Shown here: positions 33,838 through 42,179 of the stretch, piece after piece
Position numbering within the stretch: the stretch's first letter is position 1
Layout: every line of letters begins with the position of its first letter
Assembly (NCBI RefSeq): GCF_002029235.1
Contig: NZ_MZGV01000010.1
Location: 1 to 64,000 of the forward strand
DNA length: 64,000 nucleotides
Direction of reading: 5' to 3'
Source of the DNA: Clostridium oryzae
Lineage (GTDB): Bacteria > Bacillota > Clostridia > Clostridiales > Clostridiaceae
Made by a program: the position numbers and the translations under genes
Notes under the pieces: generated by a model
What the model was told of the DNA's origin: nothing
What the model saw: the letters and a program-made list of their open reading frames with translations, nothing else
Database searches by the model: none

Positions 33838-33844
33838 CCTGTTA

Positions 33845-34312
33845 TCATTCTTTCCCTCTAATTATTAATTTAAATCTATTTCCTTTTCCATCAGCTTCTA
33901 CTGGTTCAACAGTGTCAATTTGGTAACCAGCAGAGTTATTAAATTTCTTTAGGAATTCCACGCATTTACGTATACTGACAAATTTAATTTGAACTTCTGC
34001 TATATTCTGCTTGCACTCCAGATTATCTATTGCAGCGGCTTTATCACAATTACTCACAATATATTTATATATGTTAAATGCATCTATATTCTTACTCGGA
34101 AGTTTTGACTTTTCTATTTCATGATTGGAAGCCACATTTTGGCTAATTGCAGCGGAAATGTATTGTTTACTTTCTTCATTGATGCTATATGCTTTATAAA
34201 ATAATGCTATATTAATTAAGCCTAAAATAGTAATCGGAAGCACAAAGTATCTCCTCATTCTTTTACAAATATTAATCTTATAACTTTCAGAAATAAAATT
34301 ATGTTTTTTCAT
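33845..34312 (-). CDS. PilN-like pilus assembly membrane protein
   Basis: The 155-residue protein has a Lys/Arg-rich N-terminus, one membrane helix (about 23-42) and a beta-rich C-terminal domain (about 95-155, AEVQIKFVSIRKCVEFLKKF). This is the PilN/GspL layout with the short cytoplasmic tail that binds PilM. It overlaps the preceding gene by 4 bases (ATGA) and lies 7 bases before the pilO-like gene. Confidence 0.6.
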   Translation of the reverse strand: MKKHNFISESYKINICKRMRRYFVLPITILGLINIALFYKAYSINEESKQYISAAISQNVASNHEIEKSKLPSKNIDAFNIYKYIVSNCDKAAAIDNLECKQNIAEVQIKFVSIRKCVEFLKKFNNSAGYQIDTVEPVEADGKGNRFKLIIRGKE

Positions 34313-34926
34313 ATTGATTTAATCGCTCCAATGTACTCATTTATTATCTTATCTTCATCTACACTGCCTAAATCTGCTATTTCAATTTCTATATGCTGCA
34401 GCTCTAATATTTTCTTATCCATGTTCACTACATATACCTGATTATATTTTTCTAGTTCTAAGCCCTCAAGCATATCGCGTCCCTTTCTTTTCATATCCTG
34501 CTGAGAAACAATTAGGTTATTTACCAAAGATACGCCTTCCCCTTCAGTAATATAAATATAATTATTTATGTTATATAAAAGTACATAGTTGGATTCCTTT
34601 ATTATTTTGGAAAAATAGTTAATATAGCAGAATTGTATAACAAAGACTTTATTAATGGTTATAAATTTTGAAAGCTGCATGATTAGTCTATTCTTTAAAG
34701 TGTTTATACAGAATATTCTAAGTTGGATTTTCTCTTTATCCTGGTAAATAATTTCATAAGAATAACTTATGTTTTCTATATTGGGGAACTTACAAATCAT
34801 CTGATTTCTAATTATATCTCTTTGAATTCTTTTTTTTACGTTTGGAATCTCCATATTTTCAATATATATGTCCTCTTCATAATATATTGCAGTGTATGGT
34901 ATTAAACCGATTTTAGGTAAAGACAT
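34309..34926 (-). CDS. Protein in the pilM position of the pilus operon
   Basis: The 205-residue soluble protein (from ATG 34926; GGGTATTG precedes it) occupies the place of PilM, the actin-like cytoplasmic protein that binds PilN. PilM is usually about 350 residues, so this would be a short or diverged form. I see no clear nucleotide-binding motif. It may retain only part of the actin fold or be a different adaptor. It overlaps the pilN-like gene by 4 bases. Confidence 0.45.
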   Translation of the reverse strand: MSLPKIGLIPYTAIYYEEDIYIENMEIPNVKKRIQRDIIRNQMICKFPNIENISYSYEIIYQDKEKIQLRIFCINTLKNRLIMQLSKFITINKVFVIQFCYINYFSKIIKESNYVLLYNINNYIYITEGEGVSLVNNLIVSQQDMKRKGRDMLEGLELEKYNQVYVVNMDKKILELQHIEIEIADLGSVDEDKIINEYIGAIKSI

Positions 34927-34982
34927 CAATACCCTTTCTGAATCGTCCTTATGTAACTTAAGAATCTTTCTCCTAAATATTA

Positions 34983-35426
34983 TTATCCCTCCTTTTGACC
35001 AAGAAATATTATTTTAAGTTTACTATCCTTGAAACATAGACTGTAGTACTCTCTATATGAATTTCCGGTATCACTAGTAAACTTCATTACAACAGCATCA
35101 AACTTACTATCATAGGATAGCTCTATGCCGTTTTGGTTATAATCCGTAATATCTTTCGAAAGTGTGTTTTCCTTATATTTATTTAGTTTCTCGTTTGTAT
35201 CGATCTCTTTATTAGTATTAATGCTGTTATATAGATTGTTTAATATCTCTTCCTTACTTTTATTTTTAACCTTAACAGCTTCTGTAGTACTGCTATTAAA
35301 AATTAATATTTTTCTTTGCAATTCACTGCTTCTCTGAAGCTGAAACTTAAGCATAATAAGCGATATTAGTATTAGTAAAAAGCCTACAAGTACTACATAA
35401 ATTACAACATTTCCTTTATTTCTCAT
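34983..35426 (-). CDS. PilX/GspK-like minor pseudopilin without Glu5
   Basis: ATG 35426 overlaps the previous stop by 4 bases (ATGA). The protein has 147 residues. The leader MRNKG ends in Gly followed by NVVIYVVLVGFLLILISLIM, a long N-terminal helix. Position 5 after the expected cleavage is Tyr rather than the Glu that other pilins carry. PilX and GspK also lack this Glu and cap the pilus tip, so a tip role is inferred. Confidence 0.6.
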   Translation of the reverse strand: MRNKGNVVIYVVLVGFLLILISLIMLKFQLQRSSELQRKILIFNSSTTEAVKVKNKSKEEILNNLYNSINTNKEIDTNEKLNKYKENTLSKDITDYNQNGIELSYDSKFDAVVMKFTSDTGNSYREYYSLCFKDSKLKIIFLGQKEG

Positions 35427-35905
35427 TGTATAAATTTGGTGTTCATACATTTGCAGTATCTGTTTCCTTCCTGAGTTAGAATATTTATTATTACATATCC
35501 CTTTTTCTTTTCAATTGTAAATTCATTCACTCCTTTTAAAATTCTATCAAGTGTATTTTTTCCGCTGTAGGAAACATGTACTATGTAGAGATTATTATTT
35601 TCCACAAGTATACATTCGCTCTTATCTTTCGGTACACCAGCTTCTTGTTCAGCATATATCTCAGAAGGTTGTAACACAATTTCATTCGTTTCAAATTCCA
35701 CCTTTTTGTTTCCTTTTGTAATCTGATATTCTATAAACCTAAAAGCGTCATTTACACATGTGTATTCCTTAGCTCTGACAATAGTGGAATTATAGTCCTT
35801 ATATATAGCATAAAATATGGAAACACATAAAAACATAATTACATCTATCATTGCCATGGCCAAAACACATTCTAAAAGTGTGTACCCTTTTGTTATTCTA
35901 CTCAT
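35423..35905 (-). CDS. Type IV prepilin-like protein (PilW/GspJ type)
   Basis: From ATG 35905 it has 160 residues: leader MSRITKG, then YTLLECVLAMAMI with Glu5. The start is preferred over an upstream ATG because AAGGGAAG precedes it and the leader is of normal length. The stop of the previous gene overlaps the start (ATGAGTAG). It would be cleaved by a prepilin peptidase not present here and join the pilus or pseudopilus. The C-terminal part is beta-rich. Confidence 0.75.
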   Translation of the reverse strand: MSRITKGYTLLECVLAMAMIDVIMFLCVSIFYAIYKDYNSTIVRAKEYTCVNDAFRFIEYQITKGNKKVEFETNEIVLQPSEIYAEQEAGVPKDKSECILVENNNLYIVHVSYSGKNTLDRILKGVNEFTIEKKKGYVIINILTQEGNRYCKCMNTKFIQ

Positions 35906-36344
35906 ATCTTCCCTTATAGCTTTCATATTTTATTTCTTCTGGATTTCCGGCTATATTTAAATTCATCGTAAAATTTAGTGTTAGTACGTCATCGCCAGAT
36001 ACCTCCAACTTCACATAGTTCATGTAGTCTCCTTTTGAATGATCTATTACTGACGATATCCAGCTTTCACTACTGCCTATACGTTGAACACTTATTTTAT
36101 CAGCGCTGATATACTCCGGCGAAATATGCCTTAATGCTTTTACTTCTTCATAGCCGGCATCGGATCCCATATAGTTTGTAAACAATTCAAAACAATTCAA
36201 ATATTGTTCAAGTTTATTATTATAATATTTTAGTTTCATTATTTTAAATTGCATCAAAAACGTGCAATACATAAAAATTGTAATCAAACTAAAACTAATA
36301 ACTGTTTCTAATAAAATGTACCCTTTACTCTTCTTTGATATCAA
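35898..36344 (-). CDS. Type IV prepilin-like protein (PilV/GspI type)
   Basis: A TTG at 36344 is the likely start: GGGGAG lies 8 bases upstream and it gives a short leader MISKKSKG before YILLETVISFSLI with Glu5. The longer reading frame to 36443 would put 40 residues before the cleavage site and run deep into the previous gene. The protein has 148 residues. It overlaps the upstream gene by 20 bases and the next by 8. Confidence 0.7.
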   Translation of the reverse strand: MISKKSKGYILLETVISFSLITIFMYCTFLMQFKIMKLKYYNNKLEQYLNCFELFTNYMGSDAGYEEVKALRHISPEYISADKISVQRIGSSESWISSVIDHSKGDYMNYVKLEVSGDDVLTLNFTMNLNIAGNPEEIKYESYKGRYE

Positions 36345-36792
36345 CAGAAAAACTCCCCACGCATATTGAAATTTTCTTAATATCTTTTTCCATGTCTTCA
36401 TAAGATATAGTGCCTGCATCACTTGTATTGCCATCATGGTCAACCATGATAAATCTGTTGCTGCTCTTTAATTTAATGCTATTAAATTTAAATCCTTTCG
36501 GAAGATAAAATTTCTTTATTAATTCAAGCTCAGGTTTTACTCCCTTTCTCTTAAGTTCAATGCTCTGCTTTGACATGCTGAACATAATATATGAAGTACA
36601 ATTATGAGCTTTAGAAAACTGTTTTGCATCATTTATAAACATAACAATAGAACTGTTGCAATAGTCTACTAAGACTTTGTTATTATACTTTTTATATGTC
36701 TCTATAGAGCCAATAAATAGCATTGATATAATACTGATTATTGACATAGCAATTAATAATTCGACTAACGTATATCCTTTTTTAGTTTTCAT
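36325..36792 (-). CDS. Type IV prepilin-like protein (GspH type)
   Basis: From ATG 36792 it has 155 residues: leader MKTKKG, then YTLVELLIAMSII with Glu5 and a beta-rich C-terminal domain. The start overlaps the end of the preceding pilin gene. Its role is a minor pseudopilin that helps start pilus assembly; the subtype is a guess from position and size. Confidence 0.75.
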   Translation of the reverse strand: MKTKKGYTLVELLIAMSIISIISMLFIGSIETYKKYNNKVLVDYCNSSIVMFINDAKQFSKAHNCTSYIMFSMSKQSIELKRKGVKPELELIKKFYLPKGFKFNSIKLKSSNRFIMVDHDGNTSDAGTISYEDMEKDIKKISICVGSFSVDIKEE

Positions 36793-37165
36793 ATATGATT
36801 TCGCCACTATCGTATTTTTTAATAACTACATTTTCAGTACGGAAGTCACCTAGTAAACTATATAACTTATTCATATAGTAATACCTGATTTCCAGGCTTT
36901 CCTCATCCTTTTTTGGTAATTCAAAGCTGCAATTAAATAGATTATCTATTTTTGTTTTGATATTTTCAATTTTTATTTTAAAATCGTCCTTTTCATATTG
37001 CTGTTTAGCTAATTCAAACATTTCTTCTCCTATCGCAGCCGCCGCTTTGTTGTTATTTCTATTTAGCAAATTCGAATAGCACATTAGTGATATCGATAGT
37101 AATATACTCATTATTGATAATGTAATCATTAGTTCTATAAGTGTAAAACCTTTGTTTCTTTTCAT
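36782..37165 (-). CDS. Type IV prepilin-like protein (GspG/PilA type)
   Basis: The 127-residue protein begins MKRNKG then FTLIELMITLSIM, the canonical class III signal with Glu5. It follows pilC directly, which is the usual place of the major pilin in small clostridial clusters. It lacks the calcium-binding end of GspG. Either major pilin or pseudopilin. Confidence 0.8.
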   Translation of the reverse strand: MKRNKGFTLIELMITLSIMSILLSISLMCYSNLLNRNNNKAAAAIGEEMFELAKQQYEKDDFKIKIENIKTKIDNLFNCSFELPKKDEESLEIRYYYMNKLYSLLGDFRTENVVIKKYDSGEIIYEN

Positions 37166-37166
37166 A

Positions 37167-38363
37167 TCATATAGTATTGTAAAGCGTGAACATAGGTATC
37201 ATCACTGCAAACATTATCGTAGCTACAACTATAGCTAGAAATAATATAGATATAGGCTGAATAAGTTCTGAAAACCTATTAATATATCCGTCAACATCAT
37301 CTTCTAAAATATTAATCGCTTTACTAAGCATATCCTCCAATTTTCCTGCCCCTTCTCCAAGTTTGATTAGTGCTATCGTAACTGAATCTATTACTTCTAT
37401 CTGCTTTAAGGAATTGCTTATTGCCATTCCTTTCTTTATACTAAATACAGAATTAAAGATCTGCTTTTTAAGGTATTTGCTATTAACAATTCCTGATGAA
37501 CTTTCCAGGGCATTAACAATGTTGCCGCCACTGCTATAAATTAGGTTAACAGCTCGCAAAATTTTGTAGCTATTTACCTTTTTGTTTATTTTAGCTAAAA
37601 ATCTTATATGTTTTAAGACAACATAGATATCCAATTTATTTTTGCTGATTATCTTAAAACAATAAAAAGATATGATAAGAGCTACTGCTATTATCAAAAA
37701 TATATTATTCTTAATAAAGTCACTAATTGAAAACATAATTTTAGTTAATAGCGGTATTTTTCCTCCTGAGCTTCTTATAAGTTCCATCATCGAGGGAACA
37801 ATAGTTGTCATTAGAAATAAGACAGCTATTTGTGACATTATAAATACTATCATCGGATAGGTAGCTGCATTTATCAATTTTTGTTTCAGCTTATATTGTT
37901 TATGAAAATGAATTGACAGCTCTAAAAAAATCTTATCAAGCTTACCAGAATACTCACCTATCCTTATCATTTGAAGCATAAAATCTGGAAACATGTTCGT
38001 ACAGCTAGCCATTGAACTATATAGTGTTTCTCCTCTTGATAAACCATTTATTATTTTTACCATGTTCTGTTTCAGTATGCCTTTATAGTCCATAGAAAGT
38101 ATTGTGAAGGCTTCAACTAATGGCATACCTGAATCAAGTATTGAAGCTACCTGCTTACAAAATAAAGATAGCTGCTTATACGTCATTTTTTTATGAAATG
38201 CGATTTTTCCGAAGTCTAATTTTTTTGACACAGTTATAGCTTTTACCAGAATAAGCTCCTTTTTCTGGAGATGCAGCATTAGTTTCTTCATATTTTCACA
38301 TTCATAATTTCCTGCTTCGATGCTTCCGCTTTTATTCAGTGCCTTATATCTATAATTATTCAT
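37167..38363 (-). CDS. pilC: Type IV pilus/type II secretion inner-membrane platform PilC (GspF)
   Basis: From ATG 38363 (MNNYRYKALNKSGSIEAGNY, the typical start of the family) it has 398 residues. Two GspF domains (about 65-190 and 265-390) each end in membrane helices; motifs are LSLFCKQVASILDSGMPLVE and LLEDDVDGYINRFSELIQP. It anchors the ATPase and pilins. The start lies just after the pilB stop, in a near-overlap. Confidence 0.9.
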   Translation of the reverse strand: MNNYRYKALNKSGSIEAGNYECENMKKLMLHLQKKELILVKAITVSKKLDFGKIAFHKKMTYKQLSLFCKQVASILDSGMPLVEAFTILSMDYKGILKQNMVKIINGLSRGETLYSSMASCTNMFPDFMLQMIRIGEYSGKLDKIFLELSIHFHKQYKLKQKLINAATYPMIVFIMSQIAVLFLMTTIVPSMMELIRSSGGKIPLLTKIMFSISDFIKNNIFLIIAVALIISFYCFKIISKNKLDIYVVLKHIRFLAKINKKVNSYKILRAVNLIYSSGGNIVNALESSSGIVNSKYLKKQIFNSVFSIKKGMAISNSLKQIEVIDSVTIALIKLGEGAGKLEDMLSKAINILEDDVDGYINRFSELIQPISILFLAIVVATIMFAVMIPMFTLYNTI

Positions 38364-38367
38364 AGCC

Positions 38368-39864
38368 TCAAAAGATATCTCCATTAGCGACTTTAATAAG
38401 TTCATCAGTAGTTGTAAGTCCATTAAGTACAAGCTTCACGCAATTATTTATCATATCGTTATTCACAGTATGATCGTTATAGAGAGTTTCTTTTATTATT
38501 GCCTGCTTTACAGAATCATCCACATACATTATTTCACTTACTGGAACTCTGCCTCTATAACCAGTATAGTGACATTTGCTGCATCCTTCCCCACGGTATA
38601 ACTTAACATTATCATTATTAAGATTTAGTACGCGAGCTTCATACTCTGAAGGTTTATATTCTTTCCTGCAGAATGTACAAAGCTTTTTTACTAGCCTTTG
38701 TGCAATTACTGCAATTATTGCATCTGCCAACAGATACCTCTCAACTCCCATCTCTGCAAGCCTATTAATTGTTCCAAAAGCACTGTTAGTATGAACAGTG
38801 GATAGTACTAAATGTCCTGTTATTGCTGCTCTTATAGCTATAGCTGCTGTCTCTTCATCTCTTATTTCGCCTATCATTATGACATCTGGGTCCTGCCTCA
38901 ATATACTCCTTAAACCTCTAGCAAAGGTTATTCCAGCTTTATTATTCACATTTATTTGGTTTATCCCTTTCATCATATACTCCACAGGCTCCTCAATAGT
39001 TGTTATATTTATATTGTTCTTATTAAGTTCCTTCAGCATAGCGTATAGAGTTGTAGATTTACCGCTGCCTGTAGGTCCTGTGGCAAGTATAATTCCATGG
39101 TTATGCTTAAGTATCTTATCTATCATACTTTTCTGCTGCTGTTCAAAATAAATCTTATTTATATCTAAATAATTTACGTATCTATCTAAAATCCTTATAA
39201 CGATTTTTTCATCATTTACTGTAGGAATCGAGGATACTCTCATATCGTAGAAAGAATTCTCAAAGTTATGAGTAAAATTTCCATCCTGCGGAATTCTCTT
39301 TTCTGAAATATCCATATTACACATTACTTTTATTCTAGTTACTATATTGTTATAAATCTCCTTTGGAAGTGTAAACACATTTATCAAACTGCCATCAATT
39401 CTGTATCTAATTCGAAAATCTCTTTCTTCAGGTTCAATATGTATATCACTAGCCTTTTCAGATATAGCCTTGTTCAATAAAGATTCCACCAGCTTAACTG
39501 CTGGTGCATTTACAATCTCAGTATCTTCTGAAATATGCTTTTTTGTTTCTTTACCCAAATCGAGCTTTAAGTCTTCAACAGCCCGTTTTATACTCGCTAC
39601 TTCATATATTGCTTTTATATTTCTTTTAAGCAGTTCATCCTCAGCTACATAGCAAACTATATCCTTTTTCGTTATAAATTTAAGTGTATTGATTATCGTC
39701 TTATCTGTCTTAGTTCCAAGAACTACTATCATGGTATTATTTTCCACTTTTATAGGTAAAACCGTATTTTCAAAAGCATAATCAGCAGGTATTAATTTTA
39801 TTGCTTCTATATCCACCTGATCAGCATTTATTTCATCCCTATAATACTCGTAATTAGCGACCAT
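38368..39864 (-). CDS. pilB: Type IV pilus/type II secretion assembly ATPase PilB (GspE)
   Basis: The 498-residue hexameric ATPase has an N-terminal GspE_N domain (20-85), Walker A GPTGSGKS (263-270), the Asp and His boxes, Walker B DPDVIMIGEIRDEET and a tetracysteine zinc site (CTFC and CSKC) around 400-430. It powers pilin polymerisation. It is the first gene of the operon; GAGGAGGAGAT precedes the ATG. No PilT retraction ATPase or PilD peptidase is present in the window. Confidence 0.95.
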   Translation of the reverse strand: MVANYEYYRDEINADQVDIEAIKLIPADYAFENTVLPIKVENNTMIVVLGTKTDKTIINTLKFITKKDIVCYVAEDELLKRNIKAIYEVASIKRAVEDLKLDLGKETKKHISEDTEIVNAPAVKLVESLLNKAISEKASDIHIEPEERDFRIRYRIDGSLINVFTLPKEIYNNIVTRIKVMCNMDISEKRIPQDGNFTHNFENSFYDMRVSSIPTVNDEKIVIRILDRYVNYLDINKIYFEQQQKSMIDKILKHNHGIILATGPTGSGKSTTLYAMLKELNKNNINITTIEEPVEYMMKGINQINVNNKAGITFARGLRSILRQDPDVIMIGEIRDEETAAIAIRAAITGHLVLSTVHTNSAFGTINRLAEMGVERYLLADAIIAVIAQRLVKKLCTFCRKEYKPSEYEARVLNLNNDNVKLYRGEGCSKCHYTGYRGRVPVSEIMYVDDSVKQAIIKETLYNDHTVNNDMINNCVKLVLNGLTTTDELIKVANGDIF

Positions 39865-39996
39865 ATCATCTCCTCCTCGTTAAAATTATTGACTTTATTA
39901 CAAGAAATAAACGCATGATTAAAAATTATTTTATATTTTTATATCATACATCTATTGGCACTGAAATGCCGGCACTAATTGAACATCATTCAAAAC

Positions 39997-40026
39997 TTGA
40001 CAACATTATTCATTTTGACATAACAT
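39997..40026 (+). promoter_or_regulatory. Probable sigma-A promoter of rqcH
   Basis: TTGACA, 18 bases, TAACAT, about 45 bases before the GTG start of rqcH. The -35 is perfect and the -10 is moderate. Confidence 0.5.
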
Positions 40027-40071
40027 TATAGATATTAAACTACAGCATTTGTATTGAGAGGATGATTTATT

Positions 40072-41799
40072 GTGGCATTAGACGGAGTTTTTTTATATGC
40101 ACTAGATTGTGAATTAAAAAATAGCATTTTAAATTCCAGAGTTGATAAGGTTAATCAGCCTGAGAGAGATGAAGTGGTTTTAACGTTCAGAGGTGGTAAT
40201 GCACCAGGAAAGCTTGTTATAAGTGCCAGTGCAAATTATCCAAGAGCTCATTTTACAAAAATATCAAAACCTAATCCAAATCAACCCCCGATGTTCTGTA
40301 TGGTGCTTAGAAAATATCTCATTGGCAGTCGTGTGGTCGATGTAAAACAAATAAATGGAGATAGAATCCTAGTTATACAATTTGAAAGTTCAGATGAATT
40401 AGGATTTGACAGTGTTTACTCACTTATCATAGAGATTATGGGCAGGCATAGTAACATTACGCTGGTAAGAAATAGAGATAACATAGTTATGGATAGTATA
40501 AAACACATAACCCCAGACATTAATTCATTTAGAAGCCTTTATCCTAATATAGAGTATGTATATCCTCCAGCATCAACTAAACTTAACCCTATGGACTTCA
40601 CCTACTCAGCTTTTCAAAAATATATAAATGAAAATAATATAACATTTGAAAAAGATACTGCTTTCTGTAATGTTTTTTCTGGTGTAAGTAAACCTCTTTC
40701 AAGGTATATATATAATACTATAAAGCGAAATGAATTGGTCGCAGATGGAGAAGAAAGTAACAGTGTCTTCTCATACTTAACCCATTTTTTTAGCTCCCTT
40801 AGTAACTGTAATTTTATGTTTTTACTATTTATGGATGAGCTAAATAATTATAAGGACTTTTATTGTTCTGATATATATGAAGATTATAAAAAAATTGAAG
40901 TTCATACTGCTAGTGAACTTCTTGATAGGTTTTATTACGAAAAAGATAAACAAGATAGACTTAATCAGAAAAGTTCAGATCTGCATAAACTAGTTACCAA
41001 CAATGTGGACCGCTGCATAAAAAAGCAGCATATACTTGAAAAAACACTGACTGAATGTAAAACCAAAGACAAGTATCAGCTGTACGGCGAACTGCTCACC
41101 GCTAATATATATAATATTCAGCACGGAAGTTCAAGTATTGAAGTATTAAACTATTATAGTGATAATGGTGAAACCATAAATATTCCTCTGGATATTACTA
41201 AATCAGCCTCAGAAAACGTTCAAAGTTATTATAAGAAATATAATAAATTGAAAAAATCAGAAGAAGCAGCATTACTTCAATTAGAGCATAACAATGAAGA
41301 GTTAGATTATTTACAGTCTGTTCTTACTAATATCAGTAACTGCGATAATTATATCGAAATCCAAGAGATAAGAAATGAATTGATGGAGACAGGATATATA
41401 CGTTTCAGAAAGTTGACTAAGAAAAATAAAACCAAACAGACTAAACCGCTGCATTATGTGTCCAGTGATGGTAATGATATATACGTAGGTAAAAATAACA
41501 TTCAAAATGATTTCCTTACACTAAAATTTGCTGATAAAAGAGATATTTGGTTTCATACGAAGAACATTCCTGGTTCCCACGTAATAGTGAAAGCGGATAA
41601 ACCTGTTAGCGAGAAAACTTTAGAAGAAGCAGCTACGATAGCTGCATTCTATAGCAAGGGTAAGGATTCCTCAAAAGTTGCAGTAGATTATACAGAAATC
41701 AGAAATGTAAAAAAGCCTTCTGGCGCTAAACCAGGTATGGTGATTTACTATACTAATAAAACTATATATGCAGAACCTAAAGAACCTAAAAAAGAGTAA
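40072..41799 (+). CDS. rqcH: RqcH (NFACT family, Rqc2 homologue; formerly fibronectin-binding protein)
   Basis: The 575-residue protein has NFACT-N (1-170, ALDGVFLYALDCEL), the DR motif in NGDRILVIQ, a coiled-coil/HhH middle (about 255-430) and the NFACT-R domain (about 460-560, DIWFHTKNIPGSHVIV). RqcH binds stalled 50S subunits and adds C-terminal alanine tails for degradation. The start is GTG 40072, with GAGAGGAT upstream. Its divergent neighbour is the pilB operon. Its stop codon touches a large palindrome. Confidence 0.95.
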   Translation: MALDGVFLYALDCELKNSILNSRVDKVNQPERDEVVLTFRGGNAPGKLVISASANYPRAHFTKISKPNPNQPPMFCMVLRKYLIGSRVVDVKQINGDRILVIQFESSDELGFDSVYSLIIEIMGRHSNITLVRNRDNIVMDSIKHITPDINSFRSLYPNIEYVYPPASTKLNPMDFTYSAFQKYINENNITFEKDTAFCNVFSGVSKPLSRYIYNTIKRNELVADGEESNSVFSYLTHFFSSLSNCNFMFLLFMDELNNYKDFYCSDIYEDYKKIEVHTASELLDRFYYEKDKQDRLNQKSSDLHKLVTNNVDRCIKKQHILEKTLTECKTKDKYQLYGELLTANIYNIQHGSSSIEVLNYYSDNGETINIPLDITKSASENVQSYYKKYNKLKKSEEAALLQLEHNNEELDYLQSVLTNISNCDNYIEIQEIRNELMETGYIRFRKLTKKNKTKQTKPLHYVSSDGNDIYVGKNNIQNDFLTLKFADKRDIWFHTKNIPGSHVIVKADKPVSEKTLEEAATIAAFYSKGKDSSKVAVDYTEIRNVKKPSGAKPGMVIYYTNKTIYAEPKEPKKE

Positions 41800-41990
41800 A
41801 AAATGGTTACATCCTATGTCGGCTAGTTCCGCTCATTAAGCAATTTTACCGCATCTTTTAGTCAAATTTCCTAATGGCTCATAACTCGGCTGCGCCTCAA
41901 ACAATTAGCCATCTTAACGGAAATTTGCCTAAAAGACACGGATAATTGCTAAACTCGCTCCAAATGCCTCCGTCGGATGTAACCATTTTT
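41799..41990. repeat. Large palindromic intergenic element (192 bp)
   Basis: AAAAATGGTTACATCC at 41799-41814 is the exact inverse of 41975-41990. Inside, GCAATT.TACCG.ATCTTTTAG.CAAATTTCC pairs with the stretch around 41917-41948 with few mismatches, and an inner hairpin (AATGGCT with AGCCAT) closes the centre. Nearly the whole element folds into one long hairpin. It begins at the rqcH stop. It resembles repeated intergenic palindromes of clostridia, possibly a MITE-like or REP-like element; no second copy is in the window. Confidence 0.8.
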
Positions 41991-42179
41991 AATGCCCTAA
42001 CTCTTAATTTTTACATAATACTTTTATTTTATTAATTCTATTACCTTTCTATCATCTTAATTCACTAACTTTAAAATATTTTACTGTTTCTTTTTAACTT
42101 CTTCGCAAGCATGCTGTACCATTTTTTTTATTTAATTCCCACCTTCACTTTTCTCTTAACTCTTTTCTCTTTGATCTTT
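41991..42179. other. AT-rich spacer with degenerate TTAACTCTTTTCTCTT tracts
   Basis: No gene is seen between the palindrome and the methyltransferase gene. It holds low-complexity tracts (TAACTCTTAATT and TTAACTCTTTTCTCTT) whose complement recurs after ychF at 63657-63680. Confidence 0.55.
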
